A stretch of 64,000 nt of DNA from Spirosoma montaniterrae (GCF_001988955.1 NZ_CP014263.1:4682001-4746000), one strand, 5' to 3'. Numbered from the stretch's first letter, positions 20,072-29,274 are shown. Translations and numbers: made by a program. The notes: generated from the sequence alone by a model not told the origin.

Positions 20072-20959
20072 ATGATTACTTACGACACCATAAAAAAGTA
20101 CTGCGATACGTTTAACAACACAGCGCAGCACCCGCTCATTAGTTTGGTCGATTTCAACAAATCCGCCCTAATGAGCCGAATGAAGTTCACGTTGGCGTTT
20201 TATGCCATCGTCATTAAAGAAACCCGCTGCGGTGATTTGCGGTACGGTAACAAGTACTATGATTATGCCGAGGGTACTATAGTGTTTTTTGGGCCAGGGC
20301 AAGTAGTGACGAACGAGCCTGAAGGAGAACTACATAAACCCTATGGTCAGGCTCTTATCTTCCATCCCGACCTCATTAAGGGCACGAGCCTGGGCAGACA
20401 GATTCACGAATATTCATTTTTCAGGTATCAATCCAGCGAGGCTCTCCATCTTTCCGAAAAAGAAAGAGAAATTGTGAATACTTGTTTTGGCAATATTGCC
20501 ACTGAAGTCGGCCAAAATATTGACCGGCACAGTAAGAAGTTAATAGTGGCTAATCTTGAACTGCTTTTAAAGTATTGTCTGCGTTTTTATGACCGCCAGT
20601 TTATTACCCGTGAGCAGGTCAACCGGGGCGTTATCGAACAGTTCGAGCAGAAACTCAGTGAGTATTTAGCAGGCGAAAAGCTAAAAACTTTTGGTGTTCC
20701 TACGGTAGCCTATTTTGCCCATGAGTTACACCTTTCACCGAATTACTTTGGCGATTTGATTAAAAAAGAAACTGGAAAATCGGCTTTAGAATATATCCAG
20801 ATGCACTTGCTTGACCTGGCAAAAGAACGAATTTTCGATACCAGCAAATCAGTAAGTGAAATTTCTTATGAGTTAGGCTTTAAGTACCCACAGCATTTTA
20901 CCCGATTTTTCAAACAAAAGGTAGGCGAAACGCCCAATGAGTATAGAGGATTAAACTGA
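20072..20959 (+). CDS. AraC-family transcriptional regulator
   Basis: A 295-residue regulator with an N-terminal cupin-like sensor part (EGTIVFFGPGQVVTNEPEGE) and a C-terminal double helix-turn-helix: VAYFAHELHLSPNYFGDLIKKETGKS, then SVSEISYELGFKYPQHFTRFFKQKVGETPNEYR, the signature of AraC/XylS. This is the form often annotated as helix-turn-helix transcriptional regulator in Bacteroidota. It is divergent from the barrel and cyclophilin-like genes, its most likely targets. The ligand is unknown. Confidence 0.93.
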   Translation: MITYDTIKKYCDTFNNTAQHPLISLVDFNKSALMSRMKFTLAFYAIVIKETRCGDLRYGNKYYDYAEGTIVFFGPGQVVTNEPEGELHKPYGQALIFHPDLIKGTSLGRQIHEYSFFRYQSSEALHLSEKEREIVNTCFGNIATEVGQNIDRHSKKLIVANLELLLKYCLRFYDRQFITREQVNRGVIEQFEQKLSEYLAGEKLKTFGVPTVAYFAHELHLSPNYFGDLIKKETGKSALEYIQMHLLDLAKERIFDTSKSVSEISYELGFKYPQHFTRFFKQKVGETPNEYRGLN

Positions 20960-21021
20960 ATAGGCTTTCGCACAGTAGGCCCCAGAATCCAGTAAATAAA
21001 CGTAGAACGTGACTGGTCAAT

Positions 21022-22197
21022 CTACACTTTGACAATTACGCGCTTCTTCCACATCCACCACAAAATGCCGAACCAGATGAGTACAAACGTAAGTGCGCCC
21101 GCCAGTGATGCATTTTTAGGGTCGGTAAAGGGCGGGGCAATGAAGGTGCGATATAGATAATCGCGTAAGTTGACTTCCGAACCATCGGGCTGAGCCACTT
21201 TTATCAGGCTCATGATACGTGGAATCAGGCCCGACAAAAAGAATACTGTGATGGCATTAACGCCAAACGCGACAAACGGCATAGCCCAGCGTTGCCTGCC
21301 GGTTGCTCCCCCAGCCTGTACGTCGATGAACCAGTAACACAAAGCCAGCCCGAGCATTGCCAAACCGCCCGCCAGCAACACATACGACGAAGTCCACAGG
21401 GCTTTGTTGATGGGAAAAAAACCGTCCCAAATCAACCCACCCAGCGTAACAAGGCAACCCACTGCAAAGAGCCACGCTACTTTTTCGGTCGCATCACGGT
21501 TGCTCCGAAGCCAGCGGCCTGTGAGCAGACCAACAAGGCCAGTGCCAATAGCCGGAATAGTGCTTATCAAGCCTTCGGGGTCCCAGACTTTGGCGGGTTT
21601 GTAAACGTGCGCGGGCGTCAAAATCGTGCGGTCGACCCAGGCTGCGAAGTTAGATTCGGGTTCGAGATTGGGGTAGCCTACGCCGGGAACGGGAACAACG
21701 GTGAGTAACAACCAATAACCGATAAGCAGAATAGCCAACAACCATCCCTGCTGACGGGGTGATGTTCTTAGAAAAATAAGCGAACAAACCAGATACACCA
21801 GCGCGATGCGTTGCAGTACGCCCATGACACGCACGGTACTGATGTCGAACTTAGGGAAGAAATTGAGAAACAGCCCCAGCAGAAACAGCGTTATACTCCG
21901 TTTCACAATTTTTTGCACGACTCCCTTACCTCCACCTCTCTCTCTTTCGCCCCCTAATGCATACGTGATAGACACGCCAACGATAAACAGAAAAAACGGA
22001 AAAATAAGGTCGGTGGGTGTCCAGCCGTGCCAGTGGGCATGTTCAAGGGGTGCGTAGATATGGCCCCAGTCGCCGGGATTATTGACCAAAATCATGCCTG
22101 CTACGGTGATACCCCGAAAGGCATCGAGCGAAAGCAGGCGGGTGGACGCGACGGGTGTTCCGATTGAGGAAGGCTGATAAGTAAAGGAGGTTTGCAT
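21022..22197 (-). CDS. DUF5009/HGSNAT-like membrane acyltransferase
   Basis: A 391-residue protein of about ten membrane segments, starting at the ATG at 22197 (an upstream ATG at 22242 adds 15 residues of another character). RLLSLDAFRGITVAGMILVNNPGDW, HWHGWTPTDLIFPFFLFIVGVS and GVLQRIALVYLVCS are the marks of the heparan-alpha-glucosaminide N-acetyltransferase-like family, with the conserved His in the first loop. It probably transfers acetyl groups across the membrane to an envelope sugar. It is the last gene of a minus-strand run with mutS-like and fur-like genes. Confidence 0.9.
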   Translation of the reverse strand: MQTSFTYQPSSIGTPVASTRLLSLDAFRGITVAGMILVNNPGDWGHIYAPLEHAHWHGWTPTDLIFPFFLFIVGVSITYALGGERERGGGKGVVQKIVKRSITLFLLGLFLNFFPKFDISTVRVMGVLQRIALVYLVCSLIFLRTSPRQQGWLLAILLIGYWLLLTVVPVPGVGYPNLEPESNFAAWVDRTILTPAHVYKPAKVWDPEGLISTIPAIGTGLVGLLTGRWLRSNRDATEKVAWLFAVGCLVTLGGLIWDGFFPINKALWTSSYVLLAGGLAMLGLALCYWFIDVQAGGATGRQRWAMPFVAFGVNAITVFFLSGLIPRIMSLIKVAQPDGSEVNLRDYLYRTFIAPPFTDPKNASLAGALTFVLIWFGILWWMWKKRVIVKV

Positions 22198-22262
22198 ACT
22201 GGCTAAATCAGGTAGGGCGAAGATACACAACGACAGCGTCAAAACGCTGGCTTACCCCAATT

Positions 22263-24086
22263 CTACAGAGCCTGCTGTTCAGTAAACATCTCAATACCAA
22301 TTGCCTGCATCAACTGGCTGGCGTTGAAACTGGTACAGATGCCGTCGCGCAACGTATAATCGAATACTAACTCGCCGTTAGTCAAATCAGATTGGAAATG
22401 GTAGTTACGTACAAATTCGCTGGCGTCGGTGAGTTGGCCGAGTTCGAGGTCGTGGGTCGAAACGAAGCCCGACGCTGTAGTTTTGTGCAACTGCCGAATC
22501 AGAGCTTCGGCTCCCCGGTGGCGGTCGGCAGAGTTCGTACCTTTCAAAATTTCGTCTAAGAAGTATAAAACTGGCAGGTGTCTCTGCGAAGCAGAACGCT
22601 GTTGCTTCGTGAGCTTAATCAACGTTTTCAGCCGGAGTAGTTCCGCATAAAACGACGACGTACTTTCTTCGAGCGAATCCTGTGTGCGCATACTTGTGAA
22701 CACCCGCACGGGCGAACACCGGAACGATTCGGCACTGACCACCGCACCTGCCAGTGCCAGCACTACATTGGCCCCCACCGTGCGTAGAAATGTACTTTTT
22801 CCTGACATATTCGAACCGGTAATCAGCACCGTTTGGCCCGAACCTTCCAGCGAAAGCGAATTGGCAACGCTGCGGTCGGGGGGCAAAAGCGGATGAACTA
22901 CCTGCATCATGTCGAGCTGAATGGAGCCGTCTACGATGTTGGGCGTGGCGTACTGCGGGTGCGCGTAGGCAAAACCAGCCAGACTATTGAGGGCTTCGAG
23001 TTCGGCCAGAGCCTCGAACCAGCGACTAAGGTGCGGGCCGTATTGCTGCCGCCAGCGTTCGAGCCGAAACAAATAATGAATGTCCCAAAGTGTGGGCAGG
23101 CCGAGCAACAGCGAGAAATAAGCGTTGCGTCGGTAGTTCAGGGCTTCGGTCAGCCACGCCAGTTGGCCGATAGCTTTCGAGGCTGTTAGGTTATCAGAGG
23201 TCAATGCTTTGCGAATGGCTTGCAGCCGTAGCGCGTCGCCTTTAACGGTTTCGGCCTGACCGAATAAACTCCGGTAGGCACCCAGCGCGGTTGAGATGGT
23301 GAAGGTTTGTTCGCTCAGCTCTTTTGCCCGGTTAGCGGTCTGACTCAGCAAAAACCCATGAGCCGCCAAACCAGCCAGCACAGCCGCGCCGGGTACATAA
23401 CCTGATAACCAGGCAATAAACAACGCCAGTGTAACGGCGGGCAACCCAAACCGCAGGACGTTCAGGAAAGCAGGTAGCGGAGTTCCCTCGGCAGTAGCCC
23501 AGCTAACGAGCGTTTCGGGCGAACGGCCAATGGTTTCTTCCTGATAGGCCAATACCTCAAACCGTTGCCGCCACTCAAGTTGGGGCGTCAAATCGGCCAC
23601 GGCCAACTGCCGTAAGTGTATGGCATCGGGCAATGACGGATTCAGCAGCCACTGTGCCAGCCGGTTTTCGCCCTCGTGCGTATGTGTCCGGTTCAGAAGT
23701 CGAAACAGCGATTGCCGCCCGAATACGTCGAGGTCGCTGCTGTAGGAATGCGCTGGATTCACGAATCGCTGGTCCATCTCCGGGCGCAGGTACTGCCGGT
23801 TGAGCCGGGCCGCTTCGTCCTGATTGATAAACGCCAGATGCCGGTTTAGTTCGCGTTCCTGCCGTATCTGCTGATGCTTTTTCAGCAATGCCAGAAAGCC
23901 CACAATGCCCGCTAACAAGGCCACAACCGCTCCCGTTTGCTGGTCGGCCCGCGCCAGCAACCAAACGATAATAACTGCCCCAAAAAACCAGAGAATCCGC
24001 CAGAACGCCAGTTGGTTATATCGCCGTTGAGCGGCTTGTCCGGCTTGCTGAAATTGCTGTTGACGGACGGAAAAGGTATCGGACAT
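22263..24086 (-). CDS. Membrane-anchored MutS-family ATPase
   Basis: A 607-residue MutS homologue. The ATPase core is plain: ITGSNMSGKSTFLRTVGANVVLA (Walker A, quoted in parts TGSNMSGKS), YFLDEILKGTNSADR (Walker B and signature) and STHDLELGQL. The mismatch-reading domain I is absent, and the N-terminus has two hydrophobic helices (about 28-45 and 50-68), with another pair near residues 210-245. It is thus neither MutS1 nor MutS2 (no Smr domain). Function unknown. The ATG is two bases after a repeat element that separates it from the fur-like gene. Confidence 0.88.
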   Translation of the reverse strand: MSDTFSVRQQQFQQAGQAAQRRYNQLAFWRILWFFGAVIIVWLLARADQQTGAVVALLAGIVGFLALLKKHQQIRQERELNRHLAFINQDEAARLNRQYLRPEMDQRFVNPAHSYSSDLDVFGRQSLFRLLNRTHTHEGENRLAQWLLNPSLPDAIHLRQLAVADLTPQLEWRQRFEVLAYQEETIGRSPETLVSWATAEGTPLPAFLNVLRFGLPAVTLALFIAWLSGYVPGAAVLAGLAAHGFLLSQTANRAKELSEQTFTISTALGAYRSLFGQAETVKGDALRLQAIRKALTSDNLTASKAIGQLAWLTEALNYRRNAYFSLLLGLPTLWDIHYLFRLERWRQQYGPHLSRWFEALAELEALNSLAGFAYAHPQYATPNIVDGSIQLDMMQVVHPLLPPDRSVANSLSLEGSGQTVLITGSNMSGKSTFLRTVGANVVLALAGAVVSAESFRCSPVRVFTSMRTQDSLEESTSSFYAELLRLKTLIKLTKQQRSASQRHLPVLYFLDEILKGTNSADRHRGAEALIRQLHKTTASGFVSTHDLELGQLTDASEFVRNYHFQSDLTNGELVFDYTLRDGICTSFNASQLMQAIGIEMFTEQQAL

Positions 24087-24088
24087 AC

Positions 24089-24155
24089 GTAACGCGGCTG
24101 TAAAGCCGCTTTGTTTCGCACTGCTCTGTTACTTACGGCTTTCCAGCCGCGTTAC
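24089..24155. repeat. GTAA-headed inverted-repeat element, copy A
   Basis: GTAACGCGGCTGTAAAGCCG (24089-24108) and its near-exact inverse (24136-24155) are separated by 27 bases. Each arm is itself a small palindrome (GCGGCT ... AGCCG). The right end, read on the minus strand, begins GTAA and its TAA is the stop codon of the Fur-family gene; the left end is two bases from the ATG of the mutS-like gene. Same element as 54683-54752 and 55143-55206. Confidence 0.85.
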
Positions 24156-24565
24156 TGATTACACCCTTGACAAACGCCCTGAATGAGCAGGTTCATTTCT
24201 TTGCGGGCGTAGCCGTCGGGCAGGGCAATGGCCGGGATATGAACGCCGTCTAAGCAGGTGGTTTGGCCGCAGGTTTCGCACTTGAAATGTACGTGGTCGT
24301 GATGGTGGTGGCCTTCGGTGCAGGTTTCACGGCAGAGGGCATATTTGGTGCCGCCTTCATCGTCCAGCACCTTGTGAATCAGGCCCACGTCCAGAAACGT
24401 CCGCAGCGTTCGGTAGATCGTTACGCGGTCGTGGTCAGGGCCGAGGCCACTCTCCACGTCGCTATGCGCCAGCGCGTGACCGGCGTTCAGAAACAAATCC
24501 AGCACTTCTTCCCGGCCACTCGTGTGCCGCAGGTTGAAGGTTTTGAGCGTTTGGGCAGCGGTCAT
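24152..24565 (-). CDS. Fur-family transcriptional regulator
   Basis: A 137-residue metal-responsive repressor. The winged helix has DRVTIYRTLRTFLDVGLIHKV, the DNA-reading helix of Fur/Zur/PerR. A His-rich stretch GHHHHDHVHFKC precedes CETCG (Cys96 and Cys99), and VCQGC (Cys132 and Cys135) ends the protein, giving the structural zinc site. Whether it senses iron, zinc or peroxide cannot be decided. It lies between an ABC exporter and a MutS homologue, set off by a repeat element on each side. Confidence 0.93.
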   Translation of the reverse strand: MTAAQTLKTFNLRHTSGREEVLDLFLNAGHALAHSDVESGLGPDHDRVTIYRTLRTFLDVGLIHKVLDDEGGTKYALCRETCTEGHHHHDHVHFKCETCGQTTCLDGVHIPAIALPDGYARKEMNLLIQGVCQGCNQ

Positions 24566-24584
24566 GGTTTTAGTGAACCTTTGT

Positions 24585-24680
24585 GTAGAGACGCAGGATA
24601 TTGCGTCTCACTCGCGTCAGTAATTTTCACCAACCGGAAAAATTATCCGGCGGCTAAGACGCAATATCTTGCGTCTCTAC
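24585..24680. repeat. GTAG-headed inverted-repeat element
   Basis: Left arm 24585-24608 and right arm 24657-24680 are inverted copies with one mismatch in 24; each begins GTAG and contains its own palindrome AGACGCAA-GATA-TTGCGTCT. A further small hairpin (CCGGA...TCCGG) lies between the arms. The GTAG of the right arm provides the TAG stop of the ABC exporter. The layout is that of paired REP sequences. Confidence 0.85.
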
Positions 24681-26482
24681 TCTATTGTTTCAAACTGCAA
24701 TTTAACCAGATTGGCGTAAATGCCGTCTTCGTATAAAGCCAGTTCGTCGTGGGTGCCCTGTTCGGCAATCAGGCCGTCGCGTAGCACGTAAATCTGATCG
24801 ACCTTCCGAATCGTTGCCAGCCGGTGAGCAATAATAATCGTCGTGCGGTTTTGCATCAACTCGTCCAATGCGTCTTGCACCAAGCGTTCGGACTCGGCGT
24901 CGAGCGAACTCGTTGCTTCGTCGAGAATCAAAATCGCCGGGTCTTTCAGAATGGCGCGGGCAATGGCAATGCGCTGCCGCTGACCACCCGATAGTTTAAC
25001 ACCGCGTTCGCCCACAATGGTTTGCAGACCGTCGGGAAAGGTGTCGATAAACTGGAGTGCGTTGGCTTTGCGGGCTGCTTCGCGTACTTCGGCTTCCGTT
25101 GCACCCGGTTTGCCGTACTGAATATTCTCAAAAATTGTACCGCCAAACAGCATTACTTCCTGCGGCACCACGGCGATGTTCTTCCGTAACTCGGTCACGT
25201 TAAAGCTCGTCAGGTCGCGGCCATCGACGGTTATCTGCCCGCTGCCGCGTTCGTAATACCGCATCAGCAACTGCACAATGGTCGATTTACCGGCTCCGCT
25301 CTGACCTACGAGCGCGATTTTCCGTCCGGCGGCTACGTCGAGCGAAATGCCGCGCAGCACCGGCATATCGGGCCGCGACGGGTACGAAAACTGCACATTC
25401 TGAAACCAGACGTGGCCCTGTACCGGCACAAACAACGGTGTCTGTTCGTCGGCGTTCACTTCCGATGATTCGTCTAAAATCTCCAGAATCCGCTCCGACG
25501 CGCCGATTGTCTTCTGAATCTGCGCGTACATGTCGCCCATCCCCGCCACCGAGCCGCCAATGAAGGCGGTGTAGAAAATAAACGACAACAAATCGGCAAA
25601 TGGAATTTCGCCCGATTGCACCAGTATACCGCCGTACCAGACAATCGCCATGATGCCGCCGAACATAGTCGAGATGATGAACGACACAAAAATGCCCCGG
25701 TACGTTGCTGTTTTCAAGGCCGTATCGACCATCAGCCCCAGTGCCGAACCGTAGCGATTAATCTCTATCCGCTCGTTCGTGAACGCTTTTACGACGTTGA
25801 TCGATTGCAACGTTTCTTCGACAATCACGCTTGCAGCCGCCAGCAAATCCTGCGCCCGCTTCGACAGTTTACGGATGAACCGCCCGAAAAACATGGCCGC
25901 CACGATGATCACCGGGAAGGTCGCCAGCATGAATAGCGTCAGTTTCCACGACACGTAGAAGATGAAAATCGTACCGCCGATGAGCGTGGCCACCTGCCGA
26001 AACAGTTCGGCAATCGTAATCGAAAGCACGTCCTGCAATTGCGACACGTCGGCAGAAATACGGCTTGTCAGTTCGCCCACGCGCCGTTTCTCGAAAAACG
26101 GAATCGGCAGCGTGATAATTTTGGCGTACACGGCCTTGCGGACGTCGGCCATTGAGCGTTCGCTGACCTGCGCCGAGAAGTAGATTCGCAGGAACGAGAA
26201 CAGAGCCTGCAAAATCAGGATACCCGCAAAAATCAGAATCACCTGATTGAGCGTAAACGGCGACTGCCCCTGAATTACCTTTGTCACCTGCCCAATCAGA
26301 GCCGGGAAGCTGAGCGTCGTAGCTGTTGAGAGAGCCAGAAAAATAGCTCCCAGTATGAATTGTGTGCGGTAGGGCCGCACAAAACGGAAAATCCGCAGGG
26401 TCTTTTTCAGGCCCTCACGATCTAATTTTCCTTTATCCTGTTCCGGTGTTTCTTCGCCGAAACTTCGTGTTCGTTTTGCCAT
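24677..26482 (-). CDS. ABC exporter, fused permease and ATPase (MsbA-like)
   Basis: A 601-residue half-transporter that works as a dimer. Six membrane helices (about residues 45-320), then the nucleotide-binding domain: GQSGAGKST (Walker A), LSGGQRQRIAIARA (signature), ILILDEATSSLD (Walker B) and IIAHRLATIRK (switch His). Start taken at the ATG at 26482 (MAKRTRS); an upstream ATG at 26521 lies inside gldB. MsbA-type exporters move lipids or drugs outwards; the substrate here is unknown. Four bases separate it from gldB. Confidence 0.93.
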   Translation of the reverse strand: MAKRTRSFGEETPEQDKGKLDREGLKKTLRIFRFVRPYRTQFILGAIFLALSTATTLSFPALIGQVTKVIQGQSPFTLNQVILIFAGILILQALFSFLRIYFSAQVSERSMADVRKAVYAKIITLPIPFFEKRRVGELTSRISADVSQLQDVLSITIAELFRQVATLIGGTIFIFYVSWKLTLFMLATFPVIIVAAMFFGRFIRKLSKRAQDLLAAASVIVEETLQSINVVKAFTNERIEINRYGSALGLMVDTALKTATYRGIFVSFIISTMFGGIMAIVWYGGILVQSGEIPFADLLSFIFYTAFIGGSVAGMGDMYAQIQKTIGASERILEILDESSEVNADEQTPLFVPVQGHVWFQNVQFSYPSRPDMPVLRGISLDVAAGRKIALVGQSGAGKSTIVQLLMRYYERGSGQITVDGRDLTSFNVTELRKNIAVVPQEVMLFGGTIFENIQYGKPGATEAEVREAARKANALQFIDTFPDGLQTIVGERGVKLSGGQRQRIAIARAILKDPAILILDEATSSLDAESERLVQDALDELMQNRTTIIIAHRLATIRKVDQIYVLRDGLIAEQGTHDELALYEDGIYANLVKLQFETIE

Positions 26483-26486
26483 TGTT

Positions 26487-27470
26487 TTATTCCGTCTGCC
26501 CCTTATATCCCGACTGTTCAAAAATCTGCCGGGTGTCGGCGTTACGCATCAGGTCGGCAATGCTGACATTGTTGCGTTCGTCGTGATACCGCCCCACAAT
26601 CCGCCAGCCGAGCCACCGACCGATGGCACCGGGGCAGGCCGGGCCGATTTCTGCCGTAAAGGGCCGTTCGTTCAAATATCGTTGTTTTATGGCCGGATTT
26701 GTTTGATATAGCAACTGATTATCAATAAAATGCGCCCAAACAATATCCTGCGCGTTAAACGTTTCGGTCAGTTGCTTGTCTGTATAACCGACAATTAAGC
26801 TATCGGCCACCTCGGGCAACATGGTTTTTGTAAAGACAAACCCTTTTCCATAATACACCATGTCGGCCAGCATGGTTTGGTCGGTGCGGTTCGTGGCATT
26901 GTATTTGTCAGAGATGGCGAAGACGATAGCCGGTACGATGTAATCTTTTTGATATCGGCGTAGAATGTACTGTGGATATTCTGGTCCCTGCGGACGGTAT
27001 TTGGCAGTCGGCCCGGCGAAGTAATCAAGCCCAATGACGATCAGACTGTCAGTAACGACCAAATCAGGCCCTGTAAAGCCCGTCACGATGGTTGCAATGC
27101 GGGGCACCCGGAAGTCGGGGAAGTCTTTTTTGATGTTGGTAAAGGCTTCGGCCAACTGATTTTTCAGGTCGGTCATGTCGCCAAACTCGGCCTGTACCTG
27201 TTGATTCAGTTCGTTCAGAGCCGGATTGTTGACCCGGTTGGTCAATTCCCGGACAAGGGCTGTATCAGAACCAGCCTCATTCGCGTTAAAGTACAATTGA
27301 ACTACGCCGGGGTTGCGATTCAGAAACGCCCGGATACCATTGGCCGACTTGTCGGCGAAAAGTTGCTGATCGAGCCGAAGTAGCGTAACGTCTTCTTTTT
27401 TAGAACACGAGACCAGAAAAAACAAGCAAAAAAGGCCCAGCGGGGCCATCCACAATCGCATCGACATCAT
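26487..27470 (-). CDS. gldB: Gliding motility lipoprotein GldB
   Basis: A 327-residue lipoprotein (lipobox LVSC at the end of a short signal peptide) of the GldB family, an envelope protein needed for gliding and for the type IX secretion apparatus in Flavobacterium. Family stretches seen: LRLDQQLFADKSANGIRAFL, IGLDYFAGPTAKYRPQGP and ILRRYQKDYIVP, then GKGFVFTKTMLPEVADS and EIGPACPGAIGRWLGW near the end. Non-gliding Bacteroidota also carry it. It is the first gene of the minus-strand run and divergent from a PorT-like gene. Confidence 0.88.
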   Translation of the reverse strand: MMSMRLWMAPLGLFCLFFLVSCSKKEDVTLLRLDQQLFADKSANGIRAFLNRNPGVVQLYFNANEAGSDTALVRELTNRVNNPALNELNQQVQAEFGDMTDLKNQLAEAFTNIKKDFPDFRVPRIATIVTGFTGPDLVVTDSLIVIGLDYFAGPTAKYRPQGPEYPQYILRRYQKDYIVPAIVFAISDKYNATNRTDQTMLADMVYYGKGFVFTKTMLPEVADSLIVGYTDKQLTETFNAQDIVWAHFIDNQLLYQTNPAIKQRYLNERPFTAEIGPACPGAIGRWLGWRIVGRYHDERNNVSIADLMRNADTRQIFEQSGYKGQTE

Positions 27471-27500
27471 CAGTTTTCTGTATTGAAAACGTGCAAAATT

Positions 27501-28382
27501 ATGAAAAAAGTTGCAGGGCTTCTCCTGATTTTGACAACCTTACCCCTGACCGGTGCTGTAGCCCAGTCGTCGGTGTCGCGCGTTAGCCGACCGCTTAACA
27601 GTTATTCGAAAGAATCGGACAAGCGGTTTCGTAAGATTCTGGGCGACAACTATACCGACCAGAATCAGGCGGATTATGATGACGAAATAAAACGTCGGCG
27701 ACGCCGTCGGCAGCCAACCGACGACCGCTACGACGAAACCGGCCCCGACTATGCCCGCCCGAACAAACTGATTGAAATGAGCATCCGGTTCGCACCTTCG
27801 CTTAATCTGAACACTGCCGAGGGTATGGGTAACTACGCTGGATTTCTGCCCAATGGCGGGGGCGTTCGCATGAGCGTGGGGCCTGTGTTCGATTATTTCT
27901 TTTTCAAAGATCGATACGCATTTAGTTCAGGGCTTTGGTATACCATCAAGCGGTCGGGTTTTCAAATGCCCGCGTCGTTTGGTTCGTCGCGGTTTACGCC
28001 GGGCGCACCCGAAAAAGAATCCATCTATAATCTGCAATACCTGCAAGTGCCGCTTACCGTGAAAATGTTTGCCAACAACATTGGGCCAAATGTGCGGTTG
28101 TATGTGCAAACGGGTGGCCTGTTGAGCCTGAAATTAGCCGAACGTGCTTTACAACAGGAGCGCAATGGTCTCTATCTCGCCGAGAGCGGGGGCGACCGGC
28201 GGCAATATAGTTTTGGCGACGTTGAACTGCTGCTGGGAACGGGCGTTCAGTACAAAATCAATAACGTCAACGCCTTCAACCTCGGCGTTAGCTACCAGCG
28301 CGGCCTGCTGAACGTGTCGCGGGCCAATCAACTGACCTCGAAAAACCGGGTGGTGAGTTTAGATTTAGGGTTTAAGTTCTGA
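27501..28382 (+). CDS. PorT-like outer-membrane beta-barrel protein
   Basis: A 293-residue protein from the ATG at 27501 (MKKVAGLLLILTTLPLTGAVAQ signal, given here only as its position, residues 1-22). A basic stretch with six arginines (RRRRRRQ, about residue 66) precedes a PorT-family barrel: FAPSLNLNTAEG, GPVFDYFFFKDRYAFSSGLWYT, YLQVPLTVKMFAN, and the last strand VVSLDLGFKF. PorT-type barrels are linked to type IX secretion or are of unknown role. Divergent from gldB. Confidence 0.82.
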   Translation: MKKVAGLLLILTTLPLTGAVAQSSVSRVSRPLNSYSKESDKRFRKILGDNYTDQNQADYDDEIKRRRRRRQPTDDRYDETGPDYARPNKLIEMSIRFAPSLNLNTAEGMGNYAGFLPNGGGVRMSVGPVFDYFFFKDRYAFSSGLWYTIKRSGFQMPASFGSSRFTPGAPEKESIYNLQYLQVPLTVKMFANNIGPNVRLYVQTGGLLSLKLAERALQQERNGLYLAESGGDRRQYSFGDVELLLGTGVQYKINNVNAFNLGVSYQRGLLNVSRANQLTSKNRVVSLDLGFKF

Positions 28383-28388
28383 TTTTTC

Positions 28389-28470
28389 AACTGCAAAGAC
28401 GCAAAGCTTTTCGCGAAGTGCGCAATAGACATCTTTGCGTACTTCGCGTAACCTTTGTGCCTTTGCGGTT
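28389..28470. repeat. Imperfect inverted repeat of CGCAAAG-like units
   Basis: Arms 28389-28425 and 28435-28470 pair with about seven mismatches. The left arm opens GCAAAGAC GCAAAGCT, an 8-base near-repeat. It fills the gap between the convergent barrel gene and hisF and could also end transcription from both sides. Confidence 0.75.
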
Positions 28471-28477
28471 AATTTTT

Positions 28478-29233
28478 TTAAATCCTTATCTCAATTCCTT
28501 TCTCCCGCAGGTACTCTTTCAGGGCAGGAATCTCGATTTCTTTGAAGTGGAATATGCTCGCAGCAAGCCCGGCGTCGGCCTGGCCGGTAGTGAACACATC
28601 CACGAAATGATCCATCGACCCGGCCCCACCCGACGCAATGACCGGAATGTTGGCCGCACCCGAAACCCGCGCCGTTAACTCCAGCGCGAAACCTGCTTTG
28701 GTGCCGTCGGTATCCATTGAGGTCAATAGGATCTCGCCCGCGCCCCGGTTCTCTACTTCCTTCGCCCACGCAATCGTCTGTAGTTCAGTTGGTTTTCGTC
28801 CGCCGTGGGTGTGAACAAGGTGCTGCTCACCCACCCACCGCGTATCAATTGCTACTACTACGCATTGACTGCCGAACTCCAGTGCGAGTTGGTCGACTAA
28901 GCCGGGGTTACGAACAGCGGACGAGTTGATGGAAATTTTGTCGGCCCCGGCGTTCAGTAGTGCCGATACATCGGCCACGGATGAAATTCCCCCTCCTACC
29001 GTGAACGGAATATTGATGGTGTGCGCCACATTACGAACGAGGTCAATCAGCGTTTTGCGTTCATCGACCGTGGCTGTAATATCCAGAAAAACCAGTTCAT
29101 CGGCACCTTGTTCGGCATAGATAGCCGCCAGTTCGACGGGGTCGCCTGCGTCGCGGAGGTCCACGAAGTTGGTGCCTTTCACGGTGCGCCCGTCTTTGAT
29201 GTCGAGGCAGGGAATAATGCGTTTTGTAAGCAT
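28478..29233 (-). CDS. hisF: Imidazole glycerol phosphate synthase, cyclase subunit
   Basis: A 251-residue (beta/alpha)8-barrel that turns PRFAR plus ammonia into imidazole glycerol phosphate and AICAR, the fifth step of histidine synthesis, with HisH. Seen: [19 protein letters not shown] with the catalytic Asp, [41 protein letters not shown] with the second Asp, and PVIASGGAG phosphate loop. Start at the ATG at 29233 is right for the family; the ATG at 29278 would add 15 residues and overlap hisA. Confidence 0.97.
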   Translation of the reverse strand: MLTKRIIPCLDIKDGRTVKGTNFVDLRDAGDPVELAAIYAEQGADELVFLDITATVDERKTLIDLVRNVAHTINIPFTVGGGISSVADVSALLNAGADKISINSSAVRNPGLVDQLALEFGSQCVVVAIDTRWVGEQHLVHTHGGRKPTELQTIAWAKEVENRGAGEILLTSMDTDGTKAGFALELTARVSGAANIPVIASGGAGSMDHFVDVFTTGQADAGLAASIFHFKEIEIPALKEYLREKGIEIRI

Positions 29234-29274
29234 ACTAATAACTTTCGATGGGTTTGTACTCCATACAATACGAC

